The translations under genes and the position numbers were made by a program. A stretch of 64,000 nucleotides of DNA from Telmatactis stephensoni. Lineage: Eukaryota > Cnidaria > Anthozoa > Actiniaria > Isophelliidae. The stretch covers positions 62,001-126,000 of the forward strand of contig JALIZF010001828.1 in NCBI GenBank assembly GCA_029948255.1, given 5' to 3'. This document shows positions 46,992 to 57,906 of the stretch, one piece after another. A model generated the notes under the pieces. The model did no database searches. It was not told the origin of the DNA and saw only the letters and a list, made by a program, of their open reading frames with translations. How positions within the stretch are numbered: position 1 is the first letter of the stretch; each line of letters starts with the position of its first letter.

Positions 46992-49900
46992 ATGAATACT
47001 GAAAGACTCTATGAATTATTGGACGACGACGAAGATAAACATGCCGAGCCACGTGGCGAACGAAGAACCGAACTCGAAGAATTTGGATCAGAAGGTGAGG
47101 AATTATTGCATAAATCAACAGAATCTCATGATTTTCGACGAAGTACACGAATTCAAAAGAAGAATACTAAGGATTTACAAGAAAGAATTGAGGAAGAGAT
47201 GAATCAACAACGAAAACAATTGTCTGGATATCAGGGCAGAATTACAACAACTGTCAATCAAATTATTTATCTCTTAGAAGATGAAAGCGCTCAACCCGAT
47301 AACATATGTGAAGCTATTACTCGACTCGAACGGGCTTGGAGCATGTATAAGGATGCATATCGTATTTATATTTTTAAAGACATCTCTGACGACGAATTGC
47401 GCCGAGTTGAAGGGAAATATACGCAAGCTCACAGTGAATATTCCAACGCTGCCCAAATTGCGCATGAACGATTACAATCTATTCAATCTCTTCGTGGAAA
47501 ACAAAAGGCGTCAGTGTGTCTCGAAGAAAAGGACGATACCATGAGCCTAAGCATTCACGCGAAAAGTTCCAAGAAGTCAAAGGGCTCTCCAAAGTCGAGA
47601 GTTTCATCGAAAAGAAAAGAAATTAAAAGAGACGTCGAAATTGCCAAACTTGTAGCCGAAGAGGCTCAGAAAACTCTTGAATATGAAGCTGAAATCGAAA
47701 AACGAAAATTAGACATCGAGATTGAAAAACAAAGAAAACTGAGCAAAGTTAAGTTGGACGCTAGTATTAAACAGAAAGAACTCGAACTTCATGACTCTGA
47801 AGACTCTGAATATTCTGGGAAAAGTAGTCAGAAGACAGATATTGACTTGGAACATAATTACGACCCTAAACTGACGTTGAAAGAGATAATGGACGAATGG
47901 CTGAGTGGAGCCACACCCACGCCTCTAAATGAAGATGAAGAAGATGAAAAACACAAAGCTGATGATGAGCACGTGAAACATAATCCATGGGACTTTAAGA
48001 AGGAAATTTCTCTCTCTCCCGAAGTAAGAAAGAACATTATTGAAGTACCGAAACGAGCACCTGAACCTGAAAAGAACCATCATGCCGTTATGTTAAAGAT
48101 CAGCATGCTGCAAGCGATGCAACCGATAACTTTTCGGGGAAATCCTGCGGATTTTCCGAACTTTAGAAACCGCATAAGAGACAATCTGGAAGATGGTCTT
48201 CTGTCAGATTCACAGAAAGTTGAGTTTTTGCCGAAGTTCGTGGCAGGCGAAGCTTATGAAGTCGTAGAGAGAGCGTCTGGCTGTTCCTACAAAGACATCG
48301 TGGAAATACTTGAAAACAGATACGGACACCCAGCAGCAGTAGCGGCATCATGTATCGAAAAAATAGTTAATGGACCAAGACTTACATCTGGAGATAACAA
48401 AGGTTTACGAAATTTTGCAGAACAACTAGAAGCAGCATCTAGAAAGTTACAAGGAGAGTATGAAATGGAAGCGAGCACAACACTTAACCTGAAGCAAATT
48501 GTGGCGCGATTACCAGGACCTCTGATCATGAAGTGGGGTGATACCCTTTACAACATAAGAAAGACTGGACGATCTCCGAAATTGAGTGATCTTGCAAAGT
48601 TTGTAAGGAGACAAGCTGATATAAAGAACGATCCAGGATTTGTTTTGCCTTCATTGAACAGTGACACTAGACCCTTTAAAGGAAAAATAACGACTTCGAG
48701 AGTTGGGGGGTCAACCAACACCGTCAAGCAAACAGCAAGTTTTACCACGAGTACAAGTATGTCCAATAGAAATAACTCTTCTGAAAATACACCTAAGCCA
48801 ACTGCTAACAATCAGCCATGTTGTATCTGCTGCAAAGGATCCCACGAGCTTCATCGATGTGCAGATTTCATGAAGAAAGATATTCCCGATAGATGGAACT
48901 TTGTGAAAGAGAATAAACTGTGTCATAAGTGTTTAAAGCGTGGACACCTTCGTGACCAGTGTAAATTCACCGGTTATTGTCAGTGTGAAAGCGGAAGACC
49001 ACACAACAAGTTGTTACATAACATGCGACAGTCTACGTCCACAGATCAGAAGGCCAACGAACAAGCGCACGAACCTAAAGAATCTGCACCGTCTGCTGAG
49101 CAGAGAACGACAACACAGTATATGACCTCAGCCAATGAACCACCATCAAGAACAATTTTGTTACACGTTGTACCAGTAAAGATTCTGACCTTACAAGGAA
49201 AGTCATTAACTACTTACGGAATGTTAGATAACGGCTCACGAGCGACTGTAATCAACGCTGACATTGCCAAGCAACTGAACCTGCGTGGAAAAAAGGAGAC
49301 TGTGACTGTAAGTACATTGTTGGAAAGGAATGAAGAGAAAGTGGAAGTCGCTGAGTTTCTGCTACAATCTGTGACAGGAGATGGAGTGAAAATGGTAGTC
49401 AATGAAGGTCTTGTTTCAACGAAGTTCAACGTAAACGAAACCCTTCCTGAGAACATTGATAAATCTGTGCATGCACATCTCGCGGACATTGTGTTCCCTA
49501 ACGTAGATGTCCCTCGTGTCTCAGTCGTTATTGGTAAAGATGTACCTGAAGCGCACAAAGTTTTAGAAGTTAGAAGATCGACACATCCGTGCAGTCAACT
49601 TGAAGGACAGTTAGGACCCCTTGGCTGGGTCATTACGGGTAGCATTGAAGGAAAGGCGCAGAGAAAAAACGTGGATTTGCATTTTACTGACATTGAAAAC
49701 CTGAAATTACGTGACCAAATAGAAAGATTCTGGAAGATAGACGACTACGGAACGAGACAGACTGTCAAAGGACAAGATGTGCTTTCAAGAGAAGACGTGA
49801 AAGCGGTAAAAATACTTGAAGAGACAACGGTATTGAGAGAAGGACATTATGAGACCGGGATGTTGTGGAAAGCAGATGGCGTGAAGTTGCCAAATAATCG

Positions 49901-52900
49901 AGAGCAAGCTGAGAGGAGAATGTTAAGCCTCAAGAAGAGATTTCAAAAGGACCGCAAGTTCGAAGGAATCTATCGAGACACCATGAACAGTTACATCAAA
50001 AAAGGATACGCGCGCAAGCTATCACCCGAGGAAGCGTCGCAGGTCGGACCGCGGACTTGGTATCTGCCTCACTTCGGGGTGACGAACACCAACAAACCTG
50101 GAAAGGTGCGTATCGTATTCGATGCGGCTGCTGAACATGAGGGTACCTCGCTGAACAAAAACCTTCTTCAGGGACCCGACTGTACAAACAGCTTACTGGG
50201 CGTGCTGCTGCGTTTTCGTGAAGACAGAGTTGCCCTTGTAGCGGACATCGAAGGGATGTTCCATCAAGTGGGTGTACGGAAAGAGGACCAAGATTCTCTG
50301 AGATTCCTATGGTGGCACGGAGACGCTGATGATCCTCCAGAAGAATACGTAATGACTGTCCATATATTTGGCGCAAGGGACTCGCCGTGTGTGGCAAACT
50401 CAATCCTAAAGAAGACGGCGGATGACAATCACGATGCCTTTGATCCTTCGACAGTTGGCACTGTGAAGAACAATTTCTACGTTGATGACGTCTTAAAGTC
50501 GCTACCTGATGCTAAAGCCGCAACACGCATGGTACATCAACTGATACAGCTGTGCATGAGAGGAGGTTTTAAGCTGACCAAGTTCATGAGCAACGATCGC
50601 AAGGTCTTAGCGGAAATACCAGAAGAAAAGAGAGCTATGTCCTTTCTTGATTTAAAACTCCAAGAATTGCCAACAGAAAGAGCTCTCGGTGTACGTTGGG
50701 ACGTTGAGTCCGACGCATTTAGCTTTAAAGTGTCGAAATTACAGTCACCGAACACGATGAGAGGAGTCCTGTCAACTATAAGTGCAGTATTTGATCCACT
50801 GAACTTTGCGGCGCCAGTGATACTACCAGCAAAGAGAATCGTGCAAGAACTTTGGAAAAGGAAATTTAAGTGGGACCAACCACTCGAAGGAGTTATCCTA
50901 CAGAAATGGTCAGTCTGGAAAGGCCAACTCCCAATGCTTGAACAAGTAAGCGAACCAAGATGTTATTTCACACGACCGGGAGAACAGAGGGTTTCTCTTG
51001 AACTACACCACTTCTGCGACGCGTCAGAAGTTGGCTACGGAGCAGTATCGTACCTAAGATCCGAGTACCAAGATGGAAGAATCGAATGCTCCTTTGTTAT
51101 TGCAAAATCAAGAACCACACCGATCAAGACTCTCACCATTCCCCGCTTGGAGTTGCAGTCAGCAGTACTGGCGACGCGTCTTGATCAAGTGGTCAGGAAG
51201 GAACTAGAGCTTGATGTTCAACAAGTAACATTCTGGACAGACTCGATGATAGTTTTAAACTATATCACAAATGAAACTCGACGCTTCCAAACATACGTCG
51301 CAAACAGAGTGACCGAAATCAGAGAGCAAACGACGCCCAACCAGTGGAGACATTGTCCAGGCAAGTCCAACCCGGCAGATGATGCAAGCCGTGGTCTTGA
51401 CATTCAAGAATATTTGGAGAACCAACGCTGGTTCAATGGACCAGAGTTTCTATGGAAGACAAAGGAACACTGGCCCGAAATCAAGTATGAAGAAATTGGA
51501 GTAGATGCGCTTGAAGTAAAGAAAGAATCCTACCTGACGGTACCGGAGCGTAAATCATCTGTCGAGGAACTCACAAACAGATATTCCAACTGGATGGTAC
51601 TCCTGCGACGCGTCGCCTGGATAATCAAATTCACAGAATGGATCAAGTCCAGCCACGTGAAAGAAAAATACATCGCTACGGAAGACCTCGAGAAAGCGAA
51701 ACTGAAGGTAGCTAGAATTGTTCAACATCAAGCGTTCTCTGAAGAAGTACAGAGCCTTAAGAAACAAAACAAAGTCAAAGGAACCAGCAGAATAGCAAGT
51801 CTGAAACCAAGGCTAGAAGATGATGGACTGCTGAGGGTTGCCGGCAGGCTAGCCAAGGCACCTATCTCTCGAGACGCAATGCATCCAATAATATTGCCTA
51901 GGAAAAGTCACGTTACGACGATTTTGATACGCTATTTGCATGAAACGAACGGACATTGCGGTCATGAGCAAGTACTGGCCCTGTTAAGAGAGCAATTCTG
52001 GGTAGTTCAAGCGCGTGTTGCCATTAGGCAGATCCTCGGAAGGTGTATCAAGTGTAGGAAACGAAGAGCACAAACGATAAACCAAGAAATGGGTGAGTTA
52101 CCAAGAGTTCGACTCACGCCCTATGAACAACCATTCACCTACACGGGGGTAGATTATTTTGGTCCTTTCCATGTCAAGAGGGGAAGAGGACGAGTAACCG
52201 AGAAGAGATGGGGAGCTATTTTCGTGTGTATGAACTCGCGAGCCGTCCATTTAGAAGTCGCGAAGTCGCTAACAACTGACGACTTCATCTTAGCCTTAAC
52301 CAGATTCCTGAACCGAAGAGGACATGTGAAAGAAATAAGATCAGATAATGGAACGAATTTCGTCGGTGCAGACAGAGAAATCAAGGAAGCAATTCAACAA
52401 ATAAATTCCCAAAAGATCGCAGATAAACTGATGGAACGTGGATGTAAGTGGGTATTTCACCCACCTGGAGCATCACACATGTCAGGTGTGTGGGAGCGTC
52501 TCGTTAAAACCGTTAAGAGAAGTCTCAAGGCCATACTAGGACAGGACACTGTGAACGAAGAGGTGCTACAAACCGTTTTTACCGAAGCTGAGCGGATTTC
52601 TAATGCTAGACCGTTGACCCGAAATCCACTAAGTCCTAATGACGATGAGCCGTTGACTCCGAATCATTTTCTGAACGTTCGCCCAACCACGAATATTCCA
52701 TCGGAAGTGATAGACGAATCCGACAAATACAGCAAGAAAAGATGGAGACAGGCACAACTGCTAGCCAATCACTATTGGAAAAGGTGGTTGAAAGAATACA
52801 TACCCTCATTGCAAGAGAGGCAGAAATGGCGGCAACCTAAGAGAAATCTTCAGATTAATGACATTGTACTCTTAGCTGATGACAACGCCACTAGAAACAA

Positions 52901-53045
52901 ATGGCCAATAGCCAGGGTCATCAATGTTTTTCCAGGAAGTGATGGCCTAGTACGAAGCGCAGAGGTGAAGACGAAGGAAGCTACCTACAGGCGTCCAGTC
53001 ACCAAGTTATGCTTGTTAGAGGCTATGGATGAAGACCACAGTTAA
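46992..53045 (+). CDS. BEL/Pao gag-pol polyprotein
   Basis: 2017 codons, no stops. It supplies the structural and enzymatic functions for reverse transcription and integration. Order: charged, coiled-coil-rich N-terminus (about 1-350); DUF1759-like gag region (about 365-520); cysteine/histidine region with a CCHC knuckle C-x2-C-x4-H-x4-C starting at C644; retropepsin-like segment with M-L-D-N-G-S at 744-749; reverse transcriptase with YVDD at 1163-1166; RNase H with D1343, E1387, D1417 and D1463/1464; integrase H2C2 zinc finger (H1650/H1655, C1685, C1688); integrase core D1721, D1785, E1835; and a C-terminal DUF5641-like region (about 1900-2010). All listed catalytic residues are present. The protease has Asn where family members usually have Ser or Thr after the catalytic Asp. 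The ATG at 46992 is the first after the 5' LTR in this frame. Confidence 0.96.
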   Translation: MNTERLYELLDDDEDKHAEPRGERRTELEEFGSEGEELLHKSTESHDFRRSTRIQKKNTKDLQERIEEEMNQQRKQLSGYQGRITTTVNQIIYLLEDESAQPDNICEAITRLERAWSMYKDAYRIYIFKDISDDELRRVEGKYTQAHSEYSNAAQIAHERLQSIQSLRGKQKASVCLEEKDDTMSLSIHAKSSKKSKGSPKSRVSSKRKEIKRDVEIAKLVAEEAQKTLEYEAEIEKRKLDIEIEKQRKLSKVKLDASIKQKELELHDSEDSEYSGKSSQKTDIDLEHNYDPKLTLKEIMDEWLSGATPTPLNEDEEDEKHKADDEHVKHNPWDFKKEISLSPEVRKNIIEVPKRAPEPEKNHHAVMLKISMLQAMQPITFRGNPADFPNFRNRIRDNLEDGLLSDSQKVEFLPKFVAGEAYEVVERASGCSYKDIVEILENRYGHPAAVAASCIEKIVNGPRLTSGDNKGLRNFAEQLEAASRKLQGEYEMEASTTLNLKQIVARLPGPLIMKWGDTLYNIRKTGRSPKLSDLAKFVRRQADIKNDPGFVLPSLNSDTRPFKGKITTSRVGGSTNTVKQTASFTTSTSMSNRNNSSENTPKPTANNQPCCICCKGSHELHRCADFMKKDIPDRWNFVKENKLCHKCLKRGHLRDQCKFTGYCQCESGRPHNKLLHNMRQSTSTDQKANEQAHEPKESAPSAEQRTTTQYMTSANEPPSRTILLHVVPVKILTLQGKSLTTYGMLDNGSRATVINADIAKQLNLRGKKETVTVSTLLERNEEKVEVAEFLLQSVTGDGVKMVVNEGLVSTKFNVNETLPENIDKSVHAHLADIVFPNVDVPRVSVVIGKDVPEAHKVLEVRRSTHPCSQLEGQLGPLGWVITGSIEGKAQRKNVDLHFTDIENLKLRDQIERFWKIDDYGTRQTVKGQDVLSREDVKAVKILEETTVLREGHYETGMLWKADGVKLPNNREQAERRMLSLKKRFQKDRKFEGIYRDTMNSYIKKGYARKLSPEEASQVGPRTWYLPHFGVTNTNKPGKVRIVFDAAAEHEGTSLNKNLLQGPDCTNSLLGVLLRFREDRVALVADIEGMFHQVGVRKEDQDSLRFLWWHGDADDPPEEYVMTVHIFGARDSPCVANSILKKTADDNHDAFDPSTVGTVKNNFYVDDVLKSLPDAKAATRMVHQLIQLCMRGGFKLTKFMSNDRKVLAEIPEEKRAMSFLDLKLQELPTERALGVRWDVESDAFSFKVSKLQSPNTMRGVLSTISAVFDPLNFAAPVILPAKRIVQELWKRKFKWDQPLEGVILQKWSVWKGQLPMLEQVSEPRCYFTRPGEQRVSLELHHFCDASEVGYGAVSYLRSEYQDGRIECSFVIAKSRTTPIKTLTIPRLELQSAVLATRLDQVVRKELELDVQQVTFWTDSMIVLNYITNETRRFQTYVANRVTEIREQTTPNQWRHCPGKSNPADDASRGLDIQEYLENQRWFNGPEFLWKTKEHWPEIKYEEIGVDALEVKKESYLTVPERKSSVEELTNRYSNWMVLLRRVAWIIKFTEWIKSSHVKEKYIATEDLEKAKLKVARIVQHQAFSEEVQSLKKQNKVKGTSRIASLKPRLEDDGLLRVAGRLAKAPISRDAMHPIILPRKSHVTTILIRYLHETNGHCGHEQVLALLREQFWVVQARVAIRQILGRCIKCRKRRAQTINQEMGELPRVRLTPYEQPFTYTGVDYFGPFHVKRGRGRVTEKRWGAIFVCMNSRAVHLEVAKSLTTDDFILALTRFLNRRGHVKEIRSDNGTNFVGADREIKEAIQQINSQKIADKLMERGCKWVFHPPGASHMSGVWERLVKTVKRSLKAILGQDTVNEEVLQTVFTEAERISNARPLTRNPLSPNDDEPLTPNHFLNVRPTTNIPSEVIDESDKYSKKRWRQAQLLANHYWKRWLKEYIPSLQERQKWRQPKRNLQINDIVLLADDNATRNKWPIARVINVFPGSDGLVRSAEVKTKEATYRRPVTKLCLLEAMDEDHS

Positions 53046-53136
53046 AACTACAAATCCATTAATCAGACGTTATGTTTAGAATTAAGAAACTTATGTATGA
53101 ACGTTTAGTTTTAGCAACCGTTCATAGGTGGCGGAA

Positions 53137-53442
53137 TGTTGATGGGCATTTAAATTAAAATATACTGGGATTCCTGTGGAATCCATAATTATATTACACG
53201 AGAGACTCCGGCGCGATCAGCCCAAAATCATTGTAAGTATAATTGTTCAATTTGTAAGAATTTCCCATTCCTAAGATATATAATTTTCCTACAGCGAATC
53301 GCTACGATCTGAACTACGAATCGACCGTGGATAGTGGAATAGTTTGACAGTTTTATAAGAAAGAATTACAGTATTGAATCGAAGACGACTATGAAATAAA
53401 TTGAAGCGATATCAAAAAGTTGGTCCGCTAATGGAGTCTACA
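53137..53442 (+). repeat. 3' LTR of the BEL/Pao element
   Basis: 306 bp, nearly identical to the 5' LTR (one 4-bp indel near the 5' end, one G/A change near the 3' end). Followed by the target duplication AGTAC. Confidence 0.95.
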
Positions 53443-53447
53443 AGTAC

Positions 53448-53892
53448 GGCTCGGATCTTTATATCCGATAAAACACTCTCTCTCGTTCTTTATACTATAC
53501 TTAAAAGCCTCAGAACAGCCAAGGGCATCACAGTGTAATCTGCGCGCAGGGGTCTTGTTGTTCCAGATATAGATATTGAAAAACCTCTCACAGAAGGTAC
53601 TGTTGCCAGTGCAGGAAGTGAAATGGCACCTTGACCACTATGGGCAATAGCATAGAAAAGCGTAAGGCAAAGACAGCAAAAAAAAATCAAGTAAAAAGAA
53701 TGACCGCTCAGGTATTTTTACCATAGTTTGCATGTCATAGTAAAAAAAACATCTGTTTTGCATTCATTTAATTTTATTTTGGGTACAATTTTAGAAAAAC
53801 AATATGGATAATACAGCTGCATTGCCTGTGAAGGATGGCATCTGTAGCATTGTTCAGCTGACCCTGAAACAATGTACAGATGCTTATATACC
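53448..53892. other. No gene recognised
   Basis: Right flank of the BEL insertion, including the inverted partner of the left flank (53455-53505), then AT-rich sequence up to the LTR of the second BEL element. Confidence 0.5.
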
Positions 53893-54200
53893 TGTAGGGT
53901 GCAGCTCACGCGATTGTCTCAACTGTGTTTTATTCGTCAAAAGGGTTTACAATTTTCAATCAGTAAAATCCTAGAACAAAGAGCATTACATTACGAAGGG
54001 ACAATACTTAAAGCAAGCGAAGACAAAGAACTTACCAATTGACGAACACACTACACGTTACACGAGACAAGACAATCACATTTACGAGTGACAACATATA
54101 CACATCACGCGACAACGATATTAGCTGGTTAGCGGACTCACATAGCACAAAAACGGCGGGAACACAGAAATTCTATATTGTTGAGGTGATGGCCTCAACA
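53893..54200 (-). repeat. 3' LTR of the second BEL/Pao element
   Basis: On the minus strand it begins TGTTGAGGCCATCACCTCAACA, a hairpin at the very start, and ends CCCTACA: about 308 bp. Length and TGTTG...CTACA ends match the other BEL LTR, but the sequence differs. AATAAA (minus) lies at 53929-53934. A C-rich/purine stretch (CCCCCGAGGA) precedes it, where a polypurine tract would be. The partner LTR would be beyond the window. Confidence 0.72.
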
Positions 54201-54380
54201 TCCTCGGGGGCTAGGCTGAACAAAGATACATAATCACATTGTTAATCAAGCTGTAACTAAATCATTTGACAAGACTTCGTCATCGTTAGACTGTTCATTG
54301 TTCATGTTAACTCAACAAAACTGTTCCTTATGGGTAACTTGTGATCCAGCGTGCCTTTAAATGTTCAATGTCTCTTAACT

Positions 54381-56696
54381 CTACGGTGACTCTTCCAATA
54401 AGCATAACTTAGTAATAGGTCGAACCAATGTTGAATTCTTGGTCTTCAGCTCAGCCGCTCGTACGTGATTATCTTTACCAGGGAATACCTTTGTCACACG
54501 TCCGAGTAACCATTTACATCTTGGTTCTGTAGAATCGGTGATGAGGACAAGATCGTTGATCTTTAAATCTCGTTTCACGGTTGTCCATTTCTGCCGCTGC
54601 TGAAGCATTGGAACGTATTCTTTCAGCCACCTTGTCCAGAAATGATTTGCGAGGTATTGTGCATGCCTCCAGTGTTTTCTTGTGTACAAATCATCGTTGC
54701 TGAATGTTCCGGGCGGGGGTGTTGTGTTTGGTCGTAGCAACAGGAAATGGTTCGGCGTGAGTGGTTCTAAGTCGTTGGGGTCGTCGCTGCTGGGACAAAG
54801 AGGACGACTGTTCAATATGGATACAGCCTCACAGAACACCGTACGTAACGTTTCCAAGGCAAGAGGGGCGTTTGGGTTTCCTAGAAGCGGCTTCATGGTC
54901 TTACGAACACTTCGGATCAATCTTTCCCATACACCTGACATGTGACTAGCAGCTGGGGGTTGGAACCTCCACTTGGGCATTGGACAGCAGTGCCACTCAG
55001 CCCCCTTTGAATGTAACTCCTCTCTGATGGTATTCTCATTGAACTTTCTGATAGAAACTCTGAGCTCCTTCTCGGCTCCGGTAAAATTGGTGCCGTTATC
55101 AGACCACACTTCTTTAGGGCAGCCGCGAACTGCGATAAATCTCCTGAAGGCTTGGATGAAGGTGTCTGTGGACAGAGAGCTGGCGTCTTCGATATGAACA
55201 GCGCGGGTGTTAAAACAGACGAAGATACAACCATACACCTTCTCTGTGGCTCTGCCTCTCTTGACGTAAAAGGGTCCAAAGAAATCAATACCAGTGAATG
55301 TGAATGGGGCTTGAAATGGAGTCAATCGTTCCTTTGGAAGGTCTCCCATGACTTGTTGCATCGTTGGTGCATTTCGTCTGCGGCAGTCGAAGCAGGTGTG
55401 TAGGACACGACGCACAAGAGATCTTCCTTGCACTATCCAATAACGCTGGCGTAATGCTGAGAGCACGTGTTCACGACCTGCGTGTCCAAGGAACTGGTGG
55501 TAGAATCTTACTATCAGCGCAGCTACAGGATGATCTTTCGGTATAATCATTGGATGCACTGCGTCAGGGGGTAGTGGTGCATTGCGTACTCTTCCACCAA
55601 CACGCATGATTCCATCGACCAGGAAGGGATCAAGGTTTGACAGCTTACTGCTTCTCTTTACATGTTCTTGCCTTTGTAGGGCCTGATACTCTTCTTTGAA
55701 GAACTCAAGCTGTATCAGTCGGATGATTTCACGGCTCGCATCTTGTATCTCTACGAATTTGAGCGCACCTGATCGCCGCGGTTCTTGTTTTCTTGCTGCT
55801 TTGATGAATCGTAACAGCCACGACATCACCCTCAATAGGTGTGGCCAGGACGAGTAACGTTTCAGCAACTGATCGATCTGTGATGGAGTAGTCATAGTAG
55901 TTGTGGTTGTGGCGATTGTGGACTCACACTCCGCGGTCTCTTCAGGCTTTAATTCTTTACTAGGCCATTCATCTTCAGGTTGCCACAGGAAATTCGGACC
56001 CGACAACCAGCGGCAACCGGGTTCAAAGTAATCGATGGCTACTCCTCGCGACCCTTCGTCTGCAGGATTCAGAGTGCCAGGAACGTGTCGCCACTGTTCG
56101 ATGGTACTTACTTCGTGAATCTCCGTAATGCGGTTCGCAACAAACACTGGGAATCTTCTGTTGATGTTCTGTATGTACTGGATAACAGTCGACGAATCCG
56201 TCCAGTAGGTGGTTGAATCTATAGGTAGGTCTAGTTCTCTGTGTACTGTTGTAGCCAGACGGGTTGCCAACACGGCAGCCTGAAGCTCTAAGCGGGGTAT
56301 AGTCCACTCTCTCAGCGGTGCAGTTTTGGCCTTTCCCATTACAAATGAGCAATGTATGTATCCTAGCTCATTTAGCATTCTCAGGTAGGCGACCGTTGCA
56401 AGTCCTCTCCTAGAAGCATCCGAGAATACATGCAGCTCGATGCACGATGGCGCGTACAGGAAGGGAGATTTAAAGCACCTTGGAATGTGTATGTTTACAA
56501 CTTTCGGCATGTCTTTCAGCCAGTACTTCCACTGTGACAGATATGGCTCAGGAATCTCTTCGTCCCAGGAGACCTCCGCTCTCCAAAGATCCTGGAGAAG
56601 AGACTTGATGGTGAAGGTGAATGGGGCTATGAACCCGAGAGGGTCAAACAATGAACTTATTACGGATAGCACTCCTCTCTTTGTGTGGCGGCTTGT
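54381..56696 (-). pseudogene. Second BEL/Pao polyprotein, 3' part, cut by a LINE
   Basis: An open minus-strand frame of about 770 codons without a true start: it begins abruptly at 56696 where a non-LTR element's CTA-repeat tail abuts. It covers the end of the RT/A17 region ([13 protein letters not shown]), RNase H (F-S-D-A-S, R-L-E-L-Q, W-T-D-S, N-P-A-D-E), the integrase zinc finger, an integrase core with G-I-D-F-F-G-P, S-D-N-G-T-N-F and M-S-G-V-W-E-R, and the C-terminal DUF5641-like end (T-K-L-C-L-L-E). Frame and catalytic residues are preserved, but the N-terminal two thirds are absent here and should lie right of the window. Confidence 0.93.
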
Positions 56697-56733
<37 letters not shown>

Positions 56734-57297
56734 TTATTTAATCCTTTTGGCAGTTTGAAGACTGAATTACAAGGATGTCAGCAATTAATACAATAAATTA
56801 ATTAATAAATAAATTAATTAATTAATAGATTGAAATATATAAATATAATGCAATAACTATCATGTGATGACCTCTTGACAGCCAGCCCACAGAAAATTCA
56901 GGAAATGGACTGACCCCGTCTGTCATCTATTCCCAAGAAAATCCTGCAAGCGGACTGTCAGGAAGTCACCAAAGCGTTTGGTATTAGGAATAACTTTAAT
57001 AACTTTATTCTGACCCGATCTAAGGTTCTGGGTTACATTATGGGAATACCTTAGCCCAGATAACAAGGAACCAAAAGGGGGGATACCCTGGATTTTACTT
57101 ACAAATTCAATACATAAAGTGTCCCTTCTAGATTTAAGAGTAGGTAGCTTAGATTCTACGAGAGCTAGCTCATAACTTGTCCCCGGGTATATGATATGGA
57201 GAACTCTTCTTTGAACTGATTCAATAAGGTCAGAAAGGGACTGAGGGAGGGCAGACCAAACAGGGGCAGCATACTCTAAAATTGATCTTATTATAGA
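56697..57297 (-). pseudogene. LINE 3' part: RT C-terminus and 3' UTR
   Basis: Minus-strand continuation of the reverse transcriptase at 62889-64000. The frame from 57297 reads S-I-I-R-S-I-L-E-Y-A-A-P-V-W and S-L-S-D-L-I-E-S-V-Q-R-R, typical of the conserved post-RT region of CR1/Jockey-like elements, and ends at a TGA (56923-56925). The 3' UTR is AT-rich and ends in a (CTA)n tail (56697-56736), which lies against the broken BEL frame. The element was one piece before the 5.6-kb DNA transposon entered. Confidence 0.85.
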
Positions 57298-57906
57298 GGC
57301 CCAGCTACTCCGGGCCCAAAAGACGCCTTAAGCTGCCATGGCTAAGGGCAGCTTAAGGCGGCTTAAGGATTTTTGAGGGAAAATTTGCCGGCGTCTCAGT
57401 GTGGCTTAAGGCGGCTTAGTGCGGCTTAAGCCAGCCTAAGGTATCTTAAGGCGGCTTAAGACAATTAAATGCAATCAAGAACATCATTACATTGTACTCA
57501 AAATGACAAAAAAATAGTACTAGTCTACATTAGACCTTATTTAAGCCTGTTACACATTAAAATGGAAAGTTATTACTGTATGTAGGTAATTCAATAAGAA
57601 AGTAAGCTTTTACCCTATTGTAGAAGCTTGGCATACAATATGGTATTGTATGCCAAACTGTATGTTGGTAAGTCAATAAATATGCAAGTCAATTATCAGC
57701 AAGCTTTTACCTTAACTTAGCAGTTTGACATTTAATAAAGTATTGAAATTGTTTATATAGTCCTTTAACCTGTTAAACTATTATTGTTATTAACTGTTAT
57801 TAACACAATTTTAGGTTTTCTGTTTTTATTCAATTGACATGTAAGCCATTAAGATTTTGATTGGAAATCAAAATTATGAGTAAAATTGGTCAGAGAATTG
57901 TCATTA

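Larger units (their letters stand above)
46634..53442 (+). mobile_element. Intact, young BEL/Pao LTR retrotransposon
   Basis: 6.8-kb element with LTRs at 46634-46935 and 53137-53442, one open polyprotein frame (46992-53045) and a perfect 5-bp target duplication AGTAC (46629-46633, 53443-53447), the size typical of BEL/Pao. The LTRs differ by one 4-bp indel near the start (TGTTGAC versus TGTTGATGGGC) and one substitution, so insertion was recent. The purine-rich AGGTGGCGGAA (53126-53136) just before the 3' LTR fits a polypurine tract. A clear tRNA-complementary primer site directly after the 5' LTR was not recognised. No envelope gene. Confidence 0.96.

Noticed and set aside
54682..56796. Plus-strand ORFs opposite the second BEL element
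   Set aside because: Antisense shadows of the minus-strand polyprotein frame.
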